This document shows positions 1-6,868 of a stretch of DNA of 12,354 nt, piece by piece. A program made the translations under genes and the position numbers. Within the stretch, counting starts at the first letter, position 1, and each line of letters begins with the position of its first letter. Under the pieces are notes generated by a model that saw nothing but the letters and a program-made list of their open reading frames with translations, was not told the DNA's origin and did no database searches. Source of the DNA: CAZGMJ01 sp964649005 (GTDB lineage: Bacteria; Planctomycetota; Phycisphaerae; Sedimentisphaerales; Anaerobacaceae); NCBI GenBank assembly GCA_964649005.1, contig CAZYMD010000156.1, positions 1 to 12,354 on the forward strand. The letters run 5' to 3'.

Positions 1-11
1 ATGAATAGTCT

Positions 12-40
12 TTGCGAATAAGTGATACGTTACGTATTGT
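12..40 (+). promoter_or_regulatory. Candidate sigma70-type promoter of the first PilX-like gene
   Basis: TTGCGA at 12-17 and TATTGT at 35-40 are separated by 17 bases, each matching 4 of 6 consensus bases. Transcription would begin near 47, giving a leader of about 58 bases. The call is helped by the paralogue downstream: when the two upstream regions are aligned, the -10 hexamers fall at the same column and both have a TTG-type -35 at 17 bases. It is inferred from sequence only. Confidence 0.4.
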
Positions 41-104
41 TTAATTGGAACGCCTTAGAAGTCACTCAACATGATACTGGCCTCAGTCTTCCGGTGGGGG
101 AAAA

Positions 105-1514
105 ATGGCACCGCCAAGATCGTTCATGCACCGACATCGTCGCGGTATTGCGCTGATTCTATCAATGATTTTTGTCATTATTTTCTCCGCCCTCGCCGTT
201 TCGATGGCAACAATGACAGGAACTAACGTGCAGCTTGCGTCCAATCAACACAAGGTCAACTCAGCCCTGTGTGCAGCACAGTCGGGCCACGAAATTATTC
301 GCCACTATATGAGCGATGTGACGATACCGGGTATGACATCACCAAGTGAGAGGTTCGCGTATGTGGTCTCGTTTTTGCAGCAGGCTTGTGCCACCGCTCA
401 GTTGCCAACAACGATTTACTACGATGGGTCCGCGATGACCATGCCTGGTGTCACATTGGATTCCTTGGCCCAGAGCAGCTTTGCCGCACAGATCACGCAG
501 GTGGATCAGGATACGCTGCAAGTAGACGTACAGGGTGCATGCGGACAGATTTCAAAGACGATAAGAACGAACTATACCTTCGGAACACGGGAGGATTCGG
601 TCTTCGATTTTGGCGTCGCAACCAAAGGGCCTCTTTCCCTTGCGGGTAATATCCTGCTCGACGGTGTCAACGTAGCAGTCGAATCCGACGTATATATAGA
701 AAGCCAGAACTACACCGAGGCTCTGTCAATAATAGGCAACTCTCAAATCGCAGGCGAGGTCAGTATCGTCAATCCTGATGCCACAGTCACTCTTCAGGGC
801 GGCAAAGCCGGAATCGGGGGAGAAACCGGAGATGATGCGATAGAAAACCACGTTATATTCGGCGCTCCTCCCACTCAGTTCCCGATCCCTAATCCGGAAG
901 AGTTTGAGTACCTGGCGACAAATCTTGTCGATTCAACTACCGATACGTCCTCCGATGCGACTTTTGAAAATATCAGAATAGAAGCGGGAACTGATCCGAT
1001 CTTCTCTGGCCATGCTACACTAAAAGGCATCGTCTTCATCGAGTCTCCAAACGTTGTTGTCTTTACGGGTACTGCCGACATAATAGGTATAATCGTTGCA
1101 GATGGGGATATATACGACGATTCAGGAACTAACCAGTTGACCTTTCAGGGAAATGTGATAAGCAGATCCGTATCCGAATTATCAGATGAGCCGCAGTTCG
1201 AAGATATTCGCGACCTGGATGGAAGTTTTGTCATAGCTCCGGGCTTTGCAGTATCATTCGGCGGAAGCTTCGATACCCTCAACGGAGCAATTGCCGCCAA
1301 TGGAGTGAGCTTCTTTGGAAACGCCGGCGGGATTGTCAGAGGATCGATCATTAACTACGCACTGACACCTATGACCCTAACGGGGAACAGCGATCTGTTC
1401 TTCAACCGGTCAGGCATTGACTATGTGCCACCTGGTTTCATACCTGAAGTAGTTCTCCACTATAACTCGGAGTCATACTCAGAGCCCACCACTTGCACAT
1501 TGTTCAGCCAGTAA
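105..1514 (+). CDS. PilX-like type IV pilus assembly / pilin-related protein with beta-solenoid-like body (paralogue A)
   Basis: This is a 469-residue envelope protein. After a short basic head (HRHRRG, residues 9-14) comes one hydrophobic segment, residues 15-34, then MTGTN and a polar helix with LASNQHKVN (residues 44-52). This is the layout of the PilX N-terminal family, whose members enter type IV pili or related machinery. G14 could be the prepilin peptidase site. The Glu at +5 of major pilins is absent, which is usual for PilX/GspK-type proteins. From about residue 170 the body is rich in Gly, Asn, Ile, Val and Thr with short repeating strands, suggesting a beta-solenoid; no enzyme motif is visible. 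It ends with a YNSESYSE segment resembling the end of the next gene. ATG 105 is preceded by GGTGGGGGAAAA, a pattern repeated before the paralogue, which fixes the start. The fold and pilus role are inferred. Confidence 0.75.
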   Translation: MAPPRSFMHRHRRGIALILSMIFVIIFSALAVSMATMTGTNVQLASNQHKVNSALCAAQSGHEIIRHYMSDVTIPGMTSPSERFAYVVSFLQQACATAQLPTTIYYDGSAMTMPGVTLDSLAQSSFAAQITQVDQDTLQVDVQGACGQISKTIRTNYTFGTREDSVFDFGVATKGPLSLAGNILLDGVNVAVESDVYIESQNYTEALSIIGNSQIAGEVSIVNPDATVTLQGGKAGIGGETGDDAIENHVIFGAPPTQFPIPNPEEFEYLATNLVDSTTDTSSDATFENIRIEAGTDPIFSGHATLKGIVFIESPNVVVFTGTADIIGIIVADGDIYDDSGTNQLTFQGNVISRSVSELSDEPQFEDIRDLDGSFVIAPGFAVSFGGSFDTLNGAIAANGVSFFGNAGGIVRGSIINYALTPMTLTGNSDLFFNRSGIDYVPPGFIPEVVLHYNSESYSEPTTCTLFSQ

Positions 1515-1536
1515 TCGTACGGGGCCGAAGTGTTTT

Positions 1537-1565
1537 TTGGCCTGACATCAGATGTTTCGTATGAT
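1537..1565 (+). promoter_or_regulatory. Candidate promoter of the second PilX-like gene
   Basis: TTGGCC at 1537-1542, a 17-base spacer and TATGAT at 1560-1565 (5 of 6 consensus bases) lie in the 119 bases between the two pilin-like genes. Start of transcription would be near 1572, about 62 bases before ATG 1634. The bases from 1557 to the ATG align with 32-104 upstream of the first paralogue, including the shared TTAGAAGT and the G-run before the start. The duplication therefore included the leader, and each gene may be transcribed on its own. Confidence 0.4.
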
Positions 1566-1633
1566 TTATCTGGAGTGTATTAGAAGTTTTGGAAAGTCAG
1601 TTATACCACCGTCTCATTCCCGTGGGGGGAAGA

Positions 1634-3259
1634 ATGGCAACCGTAGTAATAATAGTTCATCAGAGACATCGTGGTGTCGCGTTAATCCTGTCGATGATCT
1701 TCGTTGTGATATTCTCAGCTCTTGCGGTCTCCATGGCGGCAATGACGGGAACGAACGCACAACTTGCATCGAACCAGCACAAGGTAAATTCAGCGCTGGC
1801 GGCCGCACAGTCGGGCGTTGATTGCGCCATGTACATTGCATCAACCGTAAGCCTCCCACAGACTGGTTTTAACTTTGTAACCGACGCCGAGGCCGACCAG
1901 GTATGGACAGACTTCTGCTTACGCCTTCAAAATGCGGCCCTTGACGGCCAGAGCGTATCATCGTCCGCGCAGTTCTCAGACACCGGCGGGCAAGGCGATC
2001 AGGTAGTAACCAGCCCGCTCGAATATGGGAGCCCCAATACAAACTTCACAGTAAGATTTTACAGATACGACGACAATCCCCATGTAATCAAGGTCCAGGC
2101 GACCGGAGTTGACGGCCAGATCACAAGGCGAATAAACATCGATATGGAGATCACCAAGGATAACCAAGTCCTCAGCTACGCCATCGCCAGCAGAGGCAGG
2201 ATGTGGCTCACGGGCGACACCACGATACACGGTGACATTTTCAGTTCGTGGGACGTGCCGCAGATATCCCCGTTCAACGTTACCAGCGATTCGGGCGTGT
2301 TGGGCACCATCAATACGGTTCTCACTCTCAACCAGATCCAGAACCAGAGCTACCAGATGGAGACGCTCGATGTTAATGATGAGCCGATGTTCGATGAGTC
2401 GGGCAATCGCATCTACAGCTCGTATGATGAAGTCCAGGGATACCACGAAGGAATCAACTACTCGCAACAATCCGAAAACATTCCGGGTATGGACATTGAC
2501 GACTACAACACCGATATGTACAATTCCGGTCTTGCTAACATTCCTTCCTGCCCAACATCCCAGAGGGAGGTTGAATACTTCCCACATGCTTCGGGCAACT
2601 ATAACTATCCAAGAGACGGTACACCATATTACACCTCGAATCTTAAACTTACGCGACACGTGTATGAAAACCAGAACTTTACGAATGCACGGCTGCCTGA
2701 CAATTACAACGCGCTGTTCAGGAACTGCACCTTCGACGGAGTGCTCTACATAGACTGCTACAAGAACACCAGCTCCTATTACAACAACGTCCGCTTCGAG
2801 GATTGCACCTTCAACGGGACGATCATCACAGACGTACCGCAGATTTTGAAGTGGAAACAAAACTGTCTATACTTCACGGGCTCGGCCGCATTCGATAACC
2901 AGTCCGGAATCGAAGAGGCTACAATTCTGGCGCCTCACTTCAACGTAAACCTCGGAAATACGAATCCCGAGCAGAGTGACAACAACGTCATCACCGGCGC
3001 CATAGTCGGTGGTATTGTCGATGTTAGAGGCAACGCGCAGATATACGGAACCATCATATCCATGTGCGATACGACGCAATGGACGTCGGGATATGTGACA
3101 AATATCGGAGCGACGCTCGACGATGGCGGCTCGGAGACAACGGAACTCGGTGACATTGGAGTGATAAGCATTACGCCGGAGGAGGACCAGATGCTGCCGA
3201 GCGGGATCACGAGTCCAATCGTCATCAAAGCTGTGCAGAGCACATATTCGGAAGGATAG
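1634..3259 (+). CDS. PilX-like type IV pilus assembly / pilin-related protein (paralogue B)
   Basis: This is a 541-residue paralogue of the preceding gene. Residues 11-60 match it at 43 of 50 positions without a gap (RG-ALILSM, MTGTN, LASNQHKVN), after which the two diverge. An upstream in-frame ATG at 1589 would add 15 residues, but the start used here aligns with the paralogue and has the same CGTGGGGGGAAGA leader. The hydrophobic segment is residues 15-34 and lacks Glu at +5, as in PilX proteins. The body has an Asn/Tyr-rich middle and two look-alike turns, RNCTFDG at 363-369 and FEDCTFNG at 388-395, in the style of stacked beta-helix coils. A Gly/Ile/Val-rich stretch of the same kind follows. 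The protein ends in STYSEG, echoing SYSEP in paralogue A. Surface exposure is likely; the ligand and pilus partner are unknown. Confidence 0.75.
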   Translation: MATVVIIVHQRHRGVALILSMIFVVIFSALAVSMAAMTGTNAQLASNQHKVNSALAAAQSGVDCAMYIASTVSLPQTGFNFVTDAEADQVWTDFCLRLQNAALDGQSVSSSAQFSDTGGQGDQVVTSPLEYGSPNTNFTVRFYRYDDNPHVIKVQATGVDGQITRRINIDMEITKDNQVLSYAIASRGRMWLTGDTTIHGDIFSSWDVPQISPFNVTSDSGVLGTINTVLTLNQIQNQSYQMETLDVNDEPMFDESGNRIYSSYDEVQGYHEGINYSQQSENIPGMDIDDYNTDMYNSGLANIPSCPTSQREVEYFPHASGNYNYPRDGTPYYTSNLKLTRHVYENQNFTNARLPDNYNALFRNCTFDGVLYIDCYKNTSSYYNNVRFEDCTFNGTIITDVPQILKWKQNCLYFTGSAAFDNQSGIEEATILAPHFNVNLGNTNPEQSDNNVITGAIVGGIVDVRGNAQIYGTIISMCDTTQWTSGYVTNIGATLDDGGSETTELGDIGVISITPEEDQMLPSGITSPIVIKAVQSTYSEG

Positions 3260-3312
3260 ATCAGAGAAATAACAGGAACTTAAACTCATATAGAGTTGAG
3301 GAGTAACAAACG

Positions 3313-3642
3313 ATGAAAAAACTGATAATAAATTTTCTTGGACTTGTTGTAGTCACACTGCTGTTGGTGATTCTCGCGGTGAACGCCAATGGTATGAACC
3401 TGACGGTGAATCAAACCGCCACGTATGTAGACGAGGATCCCAACGATCCGAACAGCGATCCGGGGTGTGAATGCACGCCGATGAGCCTGTTGCCCGCCGA
3501 GGAAGATCCGAATGATCCTGGAAGCGATCCTGAATGTGCGAAAATGGGGCTTGTCGTTCTGAGTGATGAAGAACCAGCCGAGCCGGCTGAGCCTAACGAG
3601 CCTGAAGAGGGCTCCGGCTTTCCCGACAGTGAGATAGCATAA
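3313..3642 (+). CDS. Small secreted or membrane-anchored acidic protein with Asp-Pro-Cys repeats
   Basis: This 109-residue protein has no family I recognise. Residues 1-3 are MKK, followed by a hydrophobic stretch to about residue 24 (a signal peptide or N-terminal anchor). The mature part is acidic. It contains two copies of a 23-residue unit beginning DPNDP-x-SDP at residues 42 and 65. Cysteines lie at 52, 54 and 75, and a Glu/Pro/Ala run (EPAEPAEPNEPE) at about 87-98. GAGGAG at 3298-3303 precedes the ATG by 9 bases, a good ribosome binding site. It lies 53 bases after the second pilin-like gene, and the next strong terminator is just behind it, so it is probably co-transcribed with that gene. 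Asp-rich loops suggest possible calcium binding, but this is only an inference; a flexible wall-exposed linker is equally possible. Confidence 0.7.
   Translation: MKKLIINFLGLVVVTLLLVILAVNANGMNLTVNQTATYVDEDPNDPNSDPGCECTPMSLLPAEEDPNDPGSDPECAKMGLVVLSDEEPAEPAEPNEPEEGSGFPDSEIA
3436..3573 (+). repeat. Tandem 69-base coding repeat, two diverged copies
   Basis: Copy 1 is 3436-3504 and copy 2 is 3505-3573, read in frame. Both start with codons for Asp-Pro-Asn-Asp-Pro, then a variable residue, Ser-Asp-Pro, then Cys within three residues. The second halves are much less alike. The codons differ between copies (GATCCCAACGATCC against GATCCGAATGATCC), so the repeat is old or kept by selection on the protein. 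Confidence 0.6.
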
Positions 3643-3677
3643 AGGATTGAAGCCAAAAACATTGTGATAGACTGTTC

Positions 3678-3715
3678 ATGGGCTATTCCTCGATGGAGTA
3701 GCCCATTGCTTTTTT
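3678..3715 (+). terminator. Strong intrinsic (rho-independent) terminator
   Basis: ATGGGCTATTCC (3678-3689) pairs with GGAGTAGCCCAT (3695-3706) over 12 positions, with one G-U pair and a 5-base loop. A run of six T follows at 3710-3715. The T-run is on the + side, so it terminates the pilin / small-protein block. No T-run follows the hairpin in the minus direction. Confidence 0.9.
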
Positions 3716-3907
3716 AAGTTTAGGGAAATCACCTATGGGAGCATCTTCTGATCGATACAGCCGCACATGGAACGTATCGCCATGGCCAGTATGCCTGGGC
3801 ACACTACACGATGGACACAAAAATACATCAGGGGCATTGAACCAGTAAGGCCACATTCGCACGTACCACATCGAGTCAAACAGGTTCGAAGAATCCAAAT
3901 CTGTCAT
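3683..3907 (-). CDS. Doubtful small ORF, 74 residues, converging on the terminator
   Basis: From ATG at 3907 this reads 74 codons with a CPSC pair (residues 32-35), then a His-rich stretch (HTGHGD), and many Trp/Phe/Tyr. Its stop codon lies inside the terminator hairpin, so its last residues are dictated by the stem. There is no clear ribosome binding site before 3907; the open frame continues upstream for 9 more codons to a TGA. The segment around VFLCPSC faintly recalls the middle of planctomycete pilin-like (H-X9-DG) proteins, so it could be a gene remnant. It could equally be chance. Confidence 0.18.
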   Translation of the reverse strand: MTDLDSSNLFDSMWYVRMWPYWFNAPDVFLCPSCSVPRHTGHGDTFHVRLYRSEDAPIGDFPKLKKAMGYSIEE

Positions 3908-4030
3908 TAGTCTACATTTACCAGCCGTTATAGATCAAGGAGATAATGTCAATTGTGAATAACAAAGAACGGAGGTGTCTGTGTGGATTTTTGAGTTATT
4001 GGGCTTGTAATATATCGATGGCTGTAAGCT

Positions 4031-4059
4031 TTGACACAGATATTGCATTGGGGTATCAT
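4031..4059 (+). promoter_or_regulatory. Near-consensus sigma70 promoter of the DUF3616-kinase operon
   Basis: A perfect TTGACA at 4031-4036, exactly 17 bases, and TATCAT at 4054-4059 (5 of 6) form the best promoter in the window. Transcription would start near 4066, about 104 bases upstream of ATG 4170. No other gene start lies in between, so it most simply drives the secreted protein and kinase. Confidence 0.7.
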
Positions 4060-4126
4060 TGAGCAGGTTAGCAACGCCACTGGCACAGGTGATTTCACAA
4101 TTATTGCCGGCTCATTCACCGATACA

Positions 4127-4148
4127 CGCTGAGCGGTCGCTGATCGGT
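4127..4148 (+). repeat. 11-base tandem repeat in the leader of the DUF3616 gene
   Basis: CGCTGAGCGGT (4127-4137) is followed directly by CGCTGATCGGT (4138-4148), one mismatch. The second copy also forms a 6-base inverted repeat with ACCGAT at 4118-4123. It lies between the predicted transcription start and the ribosome binding site, where it could be an operator or leader structure, or a chance slippage product. Confidence 0.35.
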
Positions 4149-4169
4149 ATCATAAGGTAAGGATTAGTT

Positions 4170-5357
4170 ATGTTCGCAAAGCTGTGGCATCCGGTTTCGA
4201 CTATAGGCTTGCTGCTAATATACCTGAGCTTAGTCAGCAGCGATGCGACAACGGCCCAGGAGATATTCAGGCAGGCGGAGAGTGTCCCGCAAATTTACTT
4301 CGGCATTATCGAGCCTCCGGTCGTTGCGCAACAGGATATCACAGTTCGCGCCCCTGCATCCAATCAGCAGTTGGAAGAAAAAGCTCTCGAGTGCAGCAGC
4401 TTCGCATGGGTGGACGGCAATCTGCTGATCTCCAGCGACCGCCACAACCATCTTCTGTTCAGCTGCCCGGTCGATCTGGAGAGTATGACTGTGAGCAAGC
4501 CCACGCCTCACGTATTGATTCGCAATGAGCAGGAACTACTCGAAGACATCGAGTGCATGACCATTGTCCGAGAGGATGGCGGTCGAACGTTCGTTTACAT
4601 GATGTGCTCGCAAAGCAACGATCCCAGCGCCCAGCCCCTGCCAAAGCGGCGGCATGCTATTCGTTTTCGTCTGCGTAGTGTGGAGCCTTTCAGTTTCAGG
4701 CGACCGGTCATTTTAAATGCCGGGGTGGTGCGCGATTCTGTAAACGACTACTTCAAGGATGTTGGAATTGAACCTTACCACACGTTCGATGCAAGTTTCA
4801 CAGGTATCGACAAGAACACATATCGCTGGGGTAACGTTGAGGGAATGTGTTTCACACCTGACAGTGCAACCCTTCTTCTGGGAATGAGGAATCCTTTGTG
4901 CGCCAGCCGTGCGATTGTTGTGGCGGTGACGGCTGTATCGGAGGCCTTCGAAGAAAAGAATCCCAATAAAATGCAAATCGCAGATCTGTTCACTTTGAAT
5001 CTGGGAGACCGCGGAATCAGCGATCTTTGCTGGGATCCACTGACCAGTGGTTATTTAATCACGGCGGCAAAGAGCAACGGCCCGAAACATAGTGAAGACC
5101 AGCCTTTCCCCCCCAACACTCTGGATAGCGCGCTGTTCTGGTGGAGCGGGCGCAAAAACGAGGAGCCTATCCTGTTCGCCAGACTGCCTGACATGAAGAT
5201 AGAAGCTGTGTGCAGGCTTGGAGAGACGCAATTTATTGCGGTCGGCTCTGACGAAGGAGACCTCAGCGAAGGGCGAATCCGGCAGCAGCAAAGTATAGTA
5301 ACTATAATCCATTTTACGGGCATCAGACTCAAAACAAACAACGGTCGACCTTCATGA
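4170..5357 (+). CDS. Secreted DUF3616-family-like protein
   Basis: This 395-residue protein has an N-terminal hydrophobic segment (about residues 10-23), read as a signal peptide. The rest looks like a beta-propeller-type DUF3616 protein. Family-like stretches are WGNVEGMCFTPDSATLLLGM (220-239), GDRGISDLCWDP (279-290), then GYLITAA (294-300) and ALFWWSG (321-327). The early SSFAWVDGNLLISSD (76-90) fits a first blade. No catalytic motif is visible and the family has no firmly established function that I know. TAAGGA at 4158-4163 sits 6 bases before the ATG and supports this start. The stop overlaps the kinase start by 4 bases (ATGA), so the two proteins are probably made together. I infer a periplasmic or exported role linked to the kinase. 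The family assignment is by pattern recognition only. Confidence 0.7.
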   Translation: MFAKLWHPVSTIGLLLIYLSLVSSDATTAQEIFRQAESVPQIYFGIIEPPVVAQQDITVRAPASNQQLEEKALECSSFAWVDGNLLISSDRHNHLLFSCPVDLESMTVSKPTPHVLIRNEQELLEDIECMTIVREDGGRTFVYMMCSQSNDPSAQPLPKRRHAIRFRLRSVEPFSFRRPVILNAGVVRDSVNDYFKDVGIEPYHTFDASFTGIDKNTYRWGNVEGMCFTPDSATLLLGMRNPLCASRAIVVAVTAVSEAFEEKNPNKMQIADLFTLNLGDRGISDLCWDPLTSGYLITAAKSNGPKHSEDQPFPPNTLDSALFWWSGRKNEEPILFARLPDMKIEAVCRLGETQFIAVGSDEGDLSEGRIRQQQSIVTIIHFTGIRLKTNNGRPS

Positions 5358-6868
5358 ACAGCAAACCGGACAAAGACAAAGAAGAAGCTTCGATGGACGA
5401 ATCTGAATTCGAGGCGAGTCTGGTTCAAGATTCCGAATCCGACCTGATCGAAGCCAAAACCAGAATTATTGAGCCCAAATTGGATGCGCCCGAACCTGTC
5501 GCGAAGCCGGCACGACCGGCCTGGGCGGGGAAGATCATGGGCCACTTCAGACTGATCAGGCTGATCGGCGAAGGAAAAATGGGGCGAGTGATACTGGCTC
5601 GTGACATCAACCTGTACCGGCTCGTAGCCCTAAAGGTCCTGTGCAAACGCATGAAGGGCATCGGAGTCCAGCAGCGGGTGGATCAATTCCTGCGCGAAGC
5701 CCGCGCCGCGGCCGAAATCGAACACCCCAATGTCGTGCATATTTACGAGATTAACCAGCACGATGGCTGGTGGTACATAGCCATGGAAATGCTTGATGGA
5801 GGGAACCTTAGAGACGTGATCAAGGGAGCCGGACCATTGTCAACGCCACGTGCGTGCTCATTCGTGGCGGATGCCGCCGACGCCCTGGCGGTAGCTCATC
5901 ACCTGGGAATCATACATCGTGACATTAAGCCCGCAAATCTCATGCTTACCCGCCACGGGCGATGTAAAGTGGCGGATTTCGGTCTGGTTCGAATGGATGA
6001 TCCCAACGACCCATTCGACTTCACGAAAAGAGCTGTAGGCTCACCACTGTTCATGGCCCCTGAGGTCATATTGAGAAAGAAGCAGACCACAGCCATCGAT
6101 ATCTACAGCCTCGGCGCAACACTATTCTATGCACTGACAGGCAAGGCTCCATTCACAGGTCAAAAGATCAAGGACATTCTCAAAAAGCACACAGAAGGCG
6201 ATATTCCTGATATAAGAAACGTGCTCGCCAATTGTCCGCAAACCCTGGCCCGCTTGATATCGCGTGCGATGGCGAAAGACCCAGCTCAAAGACCCTCAGC
6301 GACCGACATGGCCGCTTGCCTGCGAGCAGAGGCAATCGTACCCCAGGCAGGTGACACAGCCTTTGCAGGTTCGTCCACATTTGCTCGCCAGGCTGTCGGA
6401 GCTGACTCGGGCACAGTTAACATTTTGACACAAACTCAACAGCCGCCAACAAGCGGACTATATGCGAGGGTCAGAAACATCGTTCGCACGCACTGGATTG
6501 CTGTGCTTTCAGGCCTCATAGTCGCGATTGCCTTGCTGGGCTTGTACACCACAAGAAACAGACTGATGGGTCCGTCAAAGCCTGATCCTGCAAGGCTCGT
6601 TCAATACTTCCCGGATGCACCCAAAAGCTATGGCCTGCTACCGCCTGGAACAATCCCTGAGCTGGTTGTTATAAGCCCGAAAGATGCACCTCAGTTCAGT
6701 TGGGTAGGCAAAGTTAGCACCGATGGATTCAGATTCATCGCAAGCAAAAGAGGCAAAAGCTTCTATCCCATTGATGCCTCTGAGGCAGTGCTTATCCGAT
6801 CTGAGGATTTCACAGGGTACAAAACCAGTGCTGAAGCTGTTGCAGATGGAAAAACGCCTGCAAAATAA
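5354..6868 (+). CDS. Transmembrane Hanks-type serine/threonine protein kinase (PknB-like)
   Basis: This protein has 504 residues. An acidic N-terminal tail (1-60) precedes the kinase domain, about residues 65-325. Visible motifs are the glycine loop GEGKMGRV (72-79), VALK with K94, alpha-C Glu E115, HRDIKPAN (188-195, catalytic D190), DFG (208-210), APE (235-237) and DIYSLG (249-254). All key residues are present, so it should be active. One membrane helix at about 381-398 places the kinase inside and the last ~105 residues outside. That outer domain has no PASTA or other repeat I recognise. Translation is probably coupled to the preceding gene through the ATGA overlap, since no good ribosome binding site precedes ATG 5354. 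Met14 is a possible alternative start. The activation segment contains DDPNDPFDFT (215-224). The targets are unknown. Confidence 0.93.
   Translation: MNSKPDKDKEEASMDESEFEASLVQDSESDLIEAKTRIIEPKLDAPEPVAKPARPAWAGKIMGHFRLIRLIGEGKMGRVILARDINLYRLVALKVLCKRMKGIGVQQRVDQFLREARAAAEIEHPNVVHIYEINQHDGWWYIAMEMLDGGNLRDVIKGAGPLSTPRACSFVADAADALAVAHHLGIIHRDIKPANLMLTRHGRCKVADFGLVRMDDPNDPFDFTKRAVGSPLFMAPEVILRKKQTTAIDIYSLGATLFYALTGKAPFTGQKIKDILKKHTEGDIPDIRNVLANCPQTLARLISRAMAKDPAQRPSATDMAACLRAEAIVPQAGDTAFAGSSTFARQAVGADSGTVNILTQTQQPPTSGLYARVRNIVRTHWIAVLSGLIVAIALLGLYTTRNRLMGPSKPDPARLVQYFPDAPKSYGLLPPGTIPELVVISPKDAPQFSWVGKVSTDGFRFIASKRGKSFYPIDASEAVLIRSEDFTGYKTSAEAVADGKTPAK

Larger units (their letters stand above)
3716..4169. 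other. Long intergenic region between the pilin block and the DUF3616-kinase unit
   Basis: No convincing gene was found here on either strand. The first part overlaps the doubtful minus-strand ORF. The second part carries a near-consensus promoter and about 104 bases of leader for the next gene. Short in-frame stretches on the + strand at 3946-4062 and 4028-4132 look faintly coding but are in different frames and are judged non-genic or decayed. No tRNA or structured RNA was recognised. Confidence 0.6.

Noticed and set aside
1522..1543. Hairpin GGGCCGAA / TTTGGCCT after the first pilin-like gene
   Set aside because: Two of eight pairs are G-U and no T-run follows the stem, so it does not qualify as an intrinsic terminator. 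Its 3' arm also overlaps the candidate -35 of the next gene.
1589..1633. 15-residue N-terminal extension of the second pilin-like protein from ATG 1589
   Set aside because: The downstream ATG 1634 aligns with the paralogue's start and has the same G-run leader; the extension is not hydrophobic and shows no similarity to the paralogue's leader in any frame.
1976..2860. Long minus-strand ORF of 294 residues opposite the second pilin-like gene
   Set aside because: It is a codon shadow: Val/Arg/Ile-rich with no recognisable motif, and the + strand frame is clearly the real gene.
3946..4062. 38-codon + strand ORF with AAGGAG three bases before its ATG
   Set aside because: Spacing is too short for a good ribosome binding site, it resembles no protein I know, and its end overlaps the strong promoter at 4031-4059.
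4028..4132. Open stretch reading ...QVSNATGTGDFTIIAG..., faintly like the start of phage structural proteins
   Set aside because: It has no start codon, is only about 34 codons long and lies in the leader of the next gene; the resemblance is too slight to support a remnant.
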